In this document: piece by piece, positions 26,474 to 32,877 of the stretch | Numbering within the stretch: the first letter of the stretch is position 1 | Layout: each line of letters opens with the position of its first letter | Assembly (NCBI GenBank): GCA_017473775.1 | Contig: JAFUJH010000026.1 | Span: forward strand, 1-45,901 | DNA from: Ruminococcus sp. | GTDB lineage: Bacteria > Bacillota > Clostridia > Oscillospirales > Acutalibacteraceae | Direction: 5' to 3' | Length of the DNA: 45,901 nt | Program-made: the position numbers and the translations under genes | Notes under the pieces: generated by a model | What the model saw: only the letters and a program-made list of their open reading frames with translations | Database searches by the model: none | What the model was told of the DNA's origin: nothing

Positions 26474-27421
26474 TTATTTATCCACCTTTGTGTAACCTAC
26501 GCCATTAAGAACAAGATTGCCCTTGTCAAGGTAATAGGTAAATGTGCCGTCTTCTTTCTGTCCGCCGTAGTAATCCAGAGTTATGAGAATTTCATCCTCA
26601 TAAACCGTATACTTGAACTTGTACTCCATTCCAAGACCGTAGCCCATATACTCACTGTAGCTGTATTCTGAGAGGTATGAGCCTGTGCCGTCTGCATTGA
26701 AGGTGTATGTACCGTACATTTCTTCAGTCCATGTGCCGATAACACCATCAACGATATTGGGCTCTGTGATACCAAGCTCATCAGCAGATGCGTGAGTGAT
26801 ATTCTGAGGGTCAACCTCGTGGTCAGGAAGCTTTGTTTTGATAAAATTGAGGCTGCCTGCCGCAAAAGTAAAGGTCATTGTATTCTTGTTGTCGGTATAT
26901 GTAACTGTTGCCTGACCGCCGTAGGAAGCAATGAAGTAGAAATCAGAGGAAATTACATCAACTCCGTCCACCTTATCCATAGTATAAGTACCGAAGTATC
27001 TGATACCGCCGCCGTCCATAGCAACATTGCCGTCTTTGTCAAAAACAAAGTATGTACCGCTGTCGGCTGCATCTGCAAGCACATATGCTCCGCTGATACC
27101 GGGCTTGAAAAATCCATTATAAACAAGAACAACTCCGCTTATAATAATAGTAGTGATAAGAATAGCTACAGCTGTAATGAGGATAGGCATCTGCACAAAG
27201 CCTTTTTTCTTTTCAGGTGCAGTATACTCCTCTGTCTGCTCCTCGGTGTGCTCACATTCATCCCGGGATGTTACACCATAGCGTGCCATCTCTTCATCAA
27301 TGTCCTCCTGAGTTACATCAAGAGTAGATGATTCCACTGCATCTTCTGCAGGCTCCTCAACAGGGATTACTTCCTCAGATACAGCCTCTGTATCAAGGAT
27401 TTCGTCTTTATTTATGTCCAT
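26474..27421 (-). CDS. Membrane-anchored protein with beta-rich extracellular domain
   Basis: I do not recognise the gene to function. The 315-residue protein has an acidic cytoplasmic N-terminus (about 1-75, rich in Glu), one membrane span (about 78-104, I-L-I-T-T-I-I-I-S-G-V-V-L-V) and an external region with two lipocalin-like beta stretches: G-T-Y-F-V-F-D-K-D-G-N and G-T-Y-T-F-N-A-D-G-T-G-S-Y. Such F-x-x-D-G-T strands recur in small surface proteins of Clostridia. GGAGG precedes the ATG. It is a single-gene unit with its own promoter, convergent with the dockerin gene. Confidence 0.75.
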   Translation of the reverse strand: MDINKDEILDTEAVSEEVIPVEEPAEDAVESSTLDVTQEDIDEEMARYGVTSRDECEHTEEQTEEYTAPEKKKGFVQMPILITAVAILITTIIISGVVLVYNGFFKPGISGAYVLADAADSGTYFVFDKDGNVAMDGGGIRYFGTYTMDKVDGVDVISSDFYFIASYGGQATVTYTDNKNTMTFTFAAGSLNFIKTKLPDHEVDPQNITHASADELGITEPNIVDGVIGTWTEEMYGTYTFNADGTGSYLSEYSYSEYMGYGLGMEYKFKYTVYEDEILITLDYYGGQKEDGTFTYYLDKGNLVLNGVGYTKVDK

Positions 27422-27452
27422 TACAAGACCTCCAATAATATAAACTCTTATT

Positions 27453-27481
27453 ATATTACTATGTTTTTTTCAATAAATCAA
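27453..27481 (-). promoter_or_regulatory. Promoter of the beta-rich membrane protein gene
   Basis: TTGATT and TAATAT are separated by 17 bases on the minus strand, about 32 bases before the start codon. Confidence 0.55.
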
Positions 27482-27638
27482 CATATTTTATTTGATGTTT
27501 ATGTGAATACTTTTAGTAAACATTGCCGTATTTTATGCTAATTCCCTTTTTCTATTGAATTTTTCTCTCGTTGATGATAAAATATTTGTAATTATTGTTT
27601 GGATACAATTAACATTTTATATAAATGGGGATTTGATT

Positions 27639-29360
27639 ATGAATTATATGGAAACCTACAAACAGTGGCTTGAGAACGCTACTGACGACTCTGCTCTTAT
27701 TGAGGAGCTCAAAGCCATCGAAGGCAACGACAAAGAAATTCATGACCGTTTTTACAGACAGCTTGAGTTCGGCACAGCAGGACTCAGAGGCACTTTGGGT
27801 GCAGGTACTAACAGAATGAATATCTATGTTGTGCGTCAGGCAACCCAGGGTCTTGCAAATTATGTTAATAAAAAGTTTGGCGGCGGTGCTGTTGCTATTT
27901 CTCATGACAGCAGAATCAATGCTGATGTATTTATGCTTGAGGCAGCTCGCGTGCTTGCCGCAAACGGTATCAAGGTATATATCACAAGCGAGCTTCAGCC
28001 TACACCTGTGCTGAGCTACCTTGTTCGTCACTTCGGCTGTCAGGCAGGTATTATGGTTACTGCAAGCCACAACCCTGCCGCATATAACGGCTACAAAGCA
28101 TACGGCGAGGACGGCTGTCAGATGACAGATGTATCCGCAGGCATTGTTTATGACGAAATCTGCAGCCTTGATATGTTCACAGGTGCAAAGCTCTGCGACC
28201 TTCAGGAGGCTGTAGCAAGCGGCATAATTGAATATGTTGATGACAGTGTTTATACCGAGTATCTTGCTGAGGTTAAGAAGCAGCAGGTTAACCCCGGCAT
28301 CTGCAAGGGCTCTGACCTTTCTGTGGTATACACACCTCTCAACGGTACAGGTAACAAGCTTGTACGCCGCGTACTGTCTGAGATTGGCGTTGACAATGTA
28401 TCTATCGTTAAGGAGCAGGAGCTGCCTGACGGCAACTTCACAACCTGCCCTTTCCCTAACCCCGAGATTAAGGAAGCTCTTGAGCTTGGACTAAAAATGT
28501 GCGACGAGCTGAAGCCTGACCTTCTTCTGGCAACAGACCCTGATGCTGACCGCGTTGGTATTGCTGTGCCTGATGAGGACGGCAGCTACCGACTTATCAC
28601 AGGTAACGAAACAGGTATCATGCTCACTGACTATATCCTCAAGTGCAGAAAAGGAAACGGCACTCTGCCTGAGAATCCCATTATTGTAAAAACTATCGTT
28701 TCTACAATCCTTGTAAAGCGTATCTGCCAGAAATACGGTTGTACTATGGTTGATGTGCTCACAGGCTTCAAGTATATCGGCGAGGTTATTCTGGGACTTG
28801 AACAGAAAGGTGAAACCGACAGATATCTTCTGGGCTTTGAGGAGAGTTACGGTTACCTTGCAGGTACCTATGTACGCGATAAGGATGCTGTGGTTGCTTC
28901 TATGCTTATTGCTGAGATGGCAGCATACTACAAGAAGCAGGGCAAGACTCTTTCTCAGGTTATTGACGAGCTGTACGACGAGTACGGCTACTACTACAAC
29001 AAGACTCTCAACTTCTATTTTGAGGGTGCTGAGGGTATGCAGAAAATGGCAGAGCTTATGGATTCTCTCCGTGAGAACGCTCCCAAGAATATTGCAGGCT
29101 TCGGCGTAGAGGGTATCTGCGACTACCTTATGAGCACTGACACAGACCTTGCTACAGGTAAGAGTGAAGCAATCGACCTGCCCAAATCAAATGTACTCTC
29201 CTATTCCCTTGCAGGCGGTAACGCAGCTATTGTCCGTCCCAGCGGTACAGAGCCCAAGATTAAGCTTTACCTCACATCTGTAGGCAAAGACAAGGCTGAT
29301 GCACTGGATATTATGGACAAACTCGAGGAGTCCGCAAAGGAACTTCTGGGCGTTAACTAA
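27639..29360 (+). CDS. Phospho-sugar mutase (phosphoglucomutase/phosphomannomutase)
   Basis: This 573-residue alpha-D-phosphohexomutase interconverts sugar 1- and 6-phosphates, probably glucose. Catalytic serine lies in T-A-S-H-N-P-A-A-Y-N-G-Y; the metal loop is D-P-D-A-D-R; the sugar loop is G-F-E-E-S-Y-G-Y; and the phosphate site is R-P-S-G-T-E-P-K at the C-terminus. I use the ATG at 27639, behind GGGGATTTG, rather than an upstream ATG at 27555 with no ribosome site. Codon usage is strongly biased, which suggests high expression. It is monocistronic with a terminator. Confidence 0.95.
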   Translation: MNYMETYKQWLENATDDSALIEELKAIEGNDKEIHDRFYRQLEFGTAGLRGTLGAGTNRMNIYVVRQATQGLANYVNKKFGGGAVAISHDSRINADVFMLEAARVLAANGIKVYITSELQPTPVLSYLVRHFGCQAGIMVTASHNPAAYNGYKAYGEDGCQMTDVSAGIVYDEICSLDMFTGAKLCDLQEAVASGIIEYVDDSVYTEYLAEVKKQQVNPGICKGSDLSVVYTPLNGTGNKLVRRVLSEIGVDNVSIVKEQELPDGNFTTCPFPNPEIKEALELGLKMCDELKPDLLLATDPDADRVGIAVPDEDGSYRLITGNETGIMLTDYILKCRKGNGTLPENPIIVKTIVSTILVKRICQKYGCTMVDVLTGFKYIGEVILGLEQKGETDRYLLGFEESYGYLAGTYVRDKDAVVASMLIAEMAAYYKKQGKTLSQVIDELYDEYGYYYNKTLNFYFEGAEGMQKMAELMDSLRENAPKNIAGFGVEGICDYLMSTDTDLATGKSEAIDLPKSNVLSYSLAGGNAAIVRPSGTEPKIKLYLTSVGKDKADALDIMDKLEESAKELLGVN

Positions 29361-29383
29361 CATCAGAATTATCTATACAAATT

Positions 29384-29419
29384 AAAAACTCCGTATGTTT
29401 TCAGGCATACGGAGTTTTT
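29384..29419. terminator. Terminator after the phospho-sugar mutase gene
   Basis: AAAAACTCCGTATG and CATACGGAGTTTTT form a 14-bp stem around an eight-base loop, ending in TTTTTATTTG on the plus strand. Confidence 0.9.
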
Positions 29420-29455
29420 ATTTGCAAACTTTACAAATATTGTTTAGGATTTCTA

Positions 29456-29484
29456 TTGACTTAATCGAACGCTTGTTCTATAAT
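29456..29484 (+). promoter_or_regulatory. Near-consensus sigma-A promoter of the 79-residue protein gene
   Basis: TTGACT and TATAAT are separated by 17 bases. The spacer and the first -10 base hold a LexA-like box, so repression by occlusion is likely. Confidence 0.85.
29466..29479. promoter_or_regulatory. LexA box 1 (SOS operator)
   Basis: CGAAC-N4-GTTCT matches the Gram-positive LexA/DinR box CGAAC-N4-GTTCG at all but the last base. It lies between the -35 and -10 boxes. Confidence 0.8.
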
Positions 29485-29490
29485 ATTATC

Positions 29491-29504
29491 AGAACATTAG
29501 TTCT
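29491..29504. promoter_or_regulatory. LexA box 2 (SOS operator)
   Basis: AGAAC-N4-GTTCT is a perfect palindrome with the same GAAC/GTTC core. It lies over the transcript start region, 25 bases from box 1. Confidence 0.75.
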
Positions 29505-29563
29505 GTTTTTCGTGTGATTTATTGTATAGCATAGCAGAAATCTATAAAAGGAAGGATTTTACC

Positions 29564-29803
29564 ATGAAACAATATGTATCGGTTACAGCACGATTTGACT
29601 GTGACGGCAACCTGCTCCCTGTGTCCATACACTGGAAGGACGGCAGAAGCTTTGAAATTGACAAAATTCTGGATATAAGATACGCCGCCTCTATGAAAGA
29701 AGGCGGCGTAGGAATCCGATATTCCTGCAGGATTGCAGGTCAACAGCGGTATCTGTTCTTAGAGGATAACCGCTGGTTTGTAGACAGCAGAGAGGCAAGC
29801 TGA
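29564..29803 (+). CDS. Small SOS-controlled protein of unknown function
   Basis: The gene encodes 79 residues and is not recognised to function. It starts M-K-Q-Y-V-S-V-T-A-R-F-D and reads as a compact beta-rich fold, with I-H-W-K-D-G-R-S-F-E-I and a C-terminal L-F-L-E-D-N-R-W-F-V. There is no signal peptide or membrane span. I chose the ATG at 29564, behind AAGGAAGG, rather than 29522. Small proteins of this look accompany Y-family polymerase genes in some Clostridia (recollection, untested), but no polymerase gene is here. The promoter with two LexA boxes indicates induction by DNA damage. It is convergent with the lipoprotein gene. Confidence 0.8.
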   Translation: MKQYVSVTARFDCDGNLLPVSIHWKDGRSFEIDKILDIRYAASMKEGGVGIRYSCRIAGQQRYLFLEDNRWFVDSREAS

Positions 29804-29813
29804 GATTTATTAC

Positions 29814-30326
29814 TTACTCCTGAGTAAAGACAACATCGAAGCTTCTGTGCGGCATTTTAAGCTCAACTACATTGCCCTCAGAGTCAACCTGTGTGATGAT
29901 TGCGGTCTCTGTCTTGTCGTTGTTATAGAGCATCTCAATCTCTGTATCAGAGATGATTTTGTATGTTCCGCTTTCGTTGTCAACATTACCAAAAACACCG
30001 ATAAATGTGGTAAATGTGCCATCCTCTTTAAAGCAAAGAGAGCCGCCGTAATCACGGAAGCTTGAGCCGTATACTGTGTATACACTCGCCTCTGCCCCAT
30101 TGCTGTCAAAAGCTTTTGTCGGGATGTAAGAGGCTGAGAGTTTGAGCTGTACGGTAGCTGCTGTGGTGGTAACAGGCTCTGCTGTAGTTGTTACCTGAGT
30201 TGTTGTAGCATCTGTTGAGGGTACTGTGGGGTCGGTGTCCTTTGGCGCACAAGCTGTGAACATTGCAGAGCATATAATAATCAGCACAGCAAAAACTAAA
30301 CACAGTAGCTTTCTTGATTTAATCAT
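29814..30326 (-). CDS. Lipoprotein with beta-rich domain
   Basis: This 170-residue protein has a lipoprotein signal (C-L-V-F-A-V-L-I-I-I-C-S-A-M-F-T-A-C, lipobox F-T-A-C), a Thr-rich linker and a C-terminal beta domain with L-C-F-K-E-D-G-T-F-T and E-S-G-T-Y-K-I. This is similar in pattern to the membrane protein at 26474-27421. I chose the ATG at 30326 because GGAGG stands nine bases upstream. It overlaps the end of the preceding membrane-protein gene by eight bases. Function unknown; location is probably the outer face of the membrane. Confidence 0.78.
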   Translation of the reverse strand: MIKSRKLLCLVFAVLIIICSAMFTACAPKDTDPTVPSTDATTTQVTTTAEPVTTTAATVQLKLSASYIPTKAFDSNGAEASVYTVYGSSFRDYGGSLCFKEDGTFTTFIGVFGNVDNESGTYKIISDTEIEMLYNNDKTETAIITQVDSEGNVVELKMPHRSFDVVFTQE

Positions 30327-31287
30327 TGTTTGTTTCCTCCAATCTTTCAATAAGAATTTTTCTTTTTATCATCTTGCCCTGATAGAATATATATTCCTCT
30401 CCGTCGCCCTTTCTAAGCTCATCAATGTCAACCTCAGGCTCGGATGATACATCCTCATTGTAAGACTCGCCTCTGGGACGAATATCGGGTGCAGGTGCTG
30501 AGGAATTATTCTCTGAGATATCCTCGCCCGCAATTACAGAACGCATATTGGGATACAGGTAATTGCTGATAATCATGGCACAAGGTGCAGGAATTAGCAC
30601 TCCTAAAGCAATGGCACCATAGGCAATCAACAGAATCTTGACGGTTGCAACGGGAAGAATACTGGACATATAGGAGATTATCATAATGGGCATCAGCACC
30701 ACAGCAAGGTAGGCGGCAACACCGATGGTTGCAAAAAAATTCTGCTTAATCTCACCGAAGGTCATTAACGCACTGTTCTTATATATATCCTTGAGCTTCA
30801 GGTCGAAGGATACAGTCATAAGGGGTACTGCGTAAAACATAAACAAAAAGAATATGCAGATTACTATTACAACAAAAAGCAGAATATAGAATATCCAGCT
30901 TAATGACGCAAGACTCGAATAAATAGTAACACTGAAATAGCAAATCAGATATGCCAGATAAAGAAGAAATCCGCCCAAGAGGAACCTGAGTCCATTCTCT
31001 TTAACAGCAGAAAAATACTTCTTAAACATATTATCGGGCTTTATTCCCTGAGAAAATTCTCTGGACAAAGACACTACACCTGCATAGAAGGGGCTTGCAA
31101 GTATAACCGCCACAGGCAATGTCACAGGAACCACAGGCAACACATAAAGACAAAGTACATATGCAATTGCAATAGCTCCTATAAACGGAATAGCGAATAA
31201 AAGATTAGTCAGCATCATCCATCCGAGATTCTTCCACAGATTATTGAGCAAAAGCTCAAACCCCAGTTTTTTTCTTTCCTGATTCAT
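30319..31287 (-). CDS. Polytopic membrane protein (DUF624/YesL-like)
   Basis: The 322-residue protein starts with a soluble N-terminus (L-G-F-E-L-L-L-N-N-L-W-K-N-L-G-W), then about six hydrophobic segments between residues 25 and 240, and a charged C-terminal tail (about 255-322). The pattern resembles the YesL/DUF624 group, but this is tentative. I use the ATG at 31287, with AGGA eight bases upstream, in place of a longer frame to 31374. It follows spoIIM and overlaps the lipoprotein gene. Function unknown. Confidence 0.7.
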   Translation of the reverse strand: MNQERKKLGFELLLNNLWKNLGWMMLTNLLFAIPFIGAIAIAYVLCLYVLPVVPVTLPVAVILASPFYAGVVSLSREFSQGIKPDNMFKKYFSAVKENGLRFLLGGFLLYLAYLICYFSVTIYSSLASLSWIFYILLFVVIVICIFFLFMFYAVPLMTVSFDLKLKDIYKNSALMTFGEIKQNFFATIGVAAYLAVVLMPIMIISYMSSILPVATVKILLIAYGAIALGVLIPAPCAMIISNYLYPNMRSVIAGEDISENNSSAPAPDIRPRGESYNEDVSSEPEVDIDELRKGDGEEYIFYQGKMIKRKILIERLEETNND

Positions 31288-31318
31288 ATTACACATCCTA
31301 ACTTTTATAAACAGCTTG

Positions 31319-31987
31319 TCAGAAAAACAAGCCGGAAAATCCTGTCCACAACAGCATATCCGCAAGGGATGCAACTGCAGTCAGCATCAGCATATAGAGA
31401 CTTCGCAACAAAAAGCTGTGAACGAAAGCCGACACAGGCTGGACACCCTCCCCATTTGTGAAAACAGTCCTTGCTATTTTGCAGGACAGGTAGTGTGCCT
31501 GTATACATTCTATGACAAGGGCAAAGGAAAACAAAAATGTACCTGTTAAAATTACAAGCAGATAAAAGCCAACGCCCCTGAACCCGTATGTAATAAACAA
31601 ATAACCTGCTGAAAGCCCTACTCCAAACCCCTTGAATGCAGGCGCCGCATAAACCGCCACCATTCCCCAGGGGGCAAGTCCGCACAGGAACACATACAGC
31701 AGAAACAAGAAGTTAGAGCCAAAGCTTGTGGCAAAAGTAGAAAACACAGGCTGACCCATCCGTGCACTAAGGTTGGTTGTAAACAGAAAGTTTAATCCGT
31801 CAAGCAGTGAGTCGTCAGCATTCCTTGCTGAGAGAGAGCCCATCAGCAATCCACAGGCATACATAAAGGTAAACACAAGTGCTGTACCGTATCGCCTCAT
31901 AAATGCAGATAAGGCAGAAAAGCTGTAACATCTTCTGTTCTTTGGTGTTCGCGGTCTTTTTGTCAGTGTAAAAACTATTCCTCTCAT
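31319..31987 (-). CDS. spoIIM: Stage II sporulation protein M
   Basis: This 222-residue membrane protein looks like SpoIIM, which with SpoIID and SpoIIP drives septal peptidoglycan thinning and engulfment of the forespore. It has an N-terminal basic region, about five membrane spans (near 27-47, 85-105, 112-130, 135-160, 190-215) and the glycine-rich G-F-G-V-G-L-S-A-G-Y-L segment. I use the ATG at 31987 (GGAGG five bases upstream); the longer reading would need a TTG inside that ribosome site. It sits between proC and the DUF624-like gene. Confidence 0.75.
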   Translation of the reverse strand: MRGIVFTLTKRPRTPKNRRCYSFSALSAFMRRYGTALVFTFMYACGLLMGSLSARNADDSLLDGLNFLFTTNLSARMGQPVFSTFATSFGSNFLFLLYVFLCGLAPWGMVAVYAAPAFKGFGVGLSAGYLFITYGFRGVGFYLLVILTGTFLFSFALVIECIQAHYLSCKIARTVFTNGEGVQPVSAFVHSFLLRSLYMLMLTAVASLADMLLWTGFSGLFF

Positions 31988-32022
31988 AAATACCTCCAAA
32001 TAACGGTTGTCCGTATTCAGTA

Positions 32023-32052
32023 ATACTTATGAGGAGTTATATTAATTTATGC
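32023..32052 (-). promoter_or_regulatory. Possible sigma-E-type promoter ahead of spoIIM
   Basis: On the minus strand GCATAAA is followed after 14 bases by CATAAGTAT, resembling the sigma-E pattern of a GNATA-type -35 and a CATA-type -10 box. It overlaps the proC stop codon and would start a transcript 30-40 bases before spoIIM. Confidence 0.35.
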
Positions 32053-32847
32053 TTCTGCGGCAAGCTCAGCGGCACGCTTTGTACAAGCCGCCATAGCGTC
32101 CTTGACAGCCGACTCCAGTCCGTGCTCGTAAAATTTATTCAAAGCTTCAATGGTGGTGCCACCCTTGGAGCTTACTTTTTTTATGAGAGTATCAGGGTCA
32201 TCACCGGAGGAGCGAAGCATCTCTGCACTGCCCTCCATAGCCGCACATATAAGGTTCATTGCACTTACCCGTTCAATACCAACAGACTCGGCATAAGAAA
32301 GCATAGCCTTAGCAAAAAGATAGAAATATGCAGGCGATGAGCCGTTGACGGATATAATAGCGTCCATTTTATCCTCGGTAAACTCCTCCAACGCACCGCT
32401 GCAAGAGAACATTGCGGAGGTGACCTCCTTAGCTTGCAAACTCACATTATCAGAGAAGCAGATTGCAGTTGCACCCTTGCCCACAAGCAATGGGGTGTTA
32501 GGCATAACACGCACAACAGGACAGTCAACACCCAGTCCCTTACGGACAAAATTAATGGTAATACCTGCGGCGATGGAAACAAAGGTTTTGCTCTCATCAG
32601 CACAGGGTGCTATCTCCCTGAGAACTTCTGAATAATTCTGAGGCTTCACAGCAAGAACGATTATATCGCATTTTTTAGTTACATCACAGCCGTTCACTTC
32701 GACGCTTATACCCTTTGCACTGAAAGTGTCGAGCTTGCTTGAATCCATATCAAACACACAGATATCCTCTGCCTTGGTGCCTGCACCAAGAAGTCCGCCG
32801 ATAATTGCAGTTGCCATATTGCCTGCACCGATAAATCCTATTTTCAT
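32047..32847 (-). CDS. proC: Pyrroline-5-carboxylate reductase
   Basis: ProC makes proline from pyrroline-5-carboxylate using NAD(P)H. The 266 residues begin with the Rossmann motif G-F-I-G-A-G-N-M-A-T-A-I, contain V-K-P-Q near residue 68 and V-R-V-M-P-N-T-P (near 114), and end with the conserved S-K-G-G-T-T-I-E-A-L segment near residue 230. No other proline gene is near. It lies 30 bases downstream of the lysozyme gene. Confidence 0.96.
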   Translation of the reverse strand: MKIGFIGAGNMATAIIGGLLGAGTKAEDICVFDMDSSKLDTFSAKGISVEVNGCDVTKKCDIIVLAVKPQNYSEVLREIAPCADESKTFVSIAAGITINFVRKGLGVDCPVVRVMPNTPLLVGKGATAICFSDNVSLQAKEVTSAMFSCSGALEEFTEDKMDAIISVNGSSPAYFYLFAKAMLSYAESVGIERVSAMNLICAAMEGSAEMLRSSGDDPDTLIKKVSSKGGTTIEALNKFYEHGLESAVKDAMAACTKRAAELAAEA

Positions 32848-32877
32848 ATTAACCTCCGTAGTTTATATATCTGTAAA

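Noticed and set aside
26792..27331. A 179-residue plus-strand frame
   Set aside because: Antisense to the membrane protein, whose start, ribosome site and promoter are clear.
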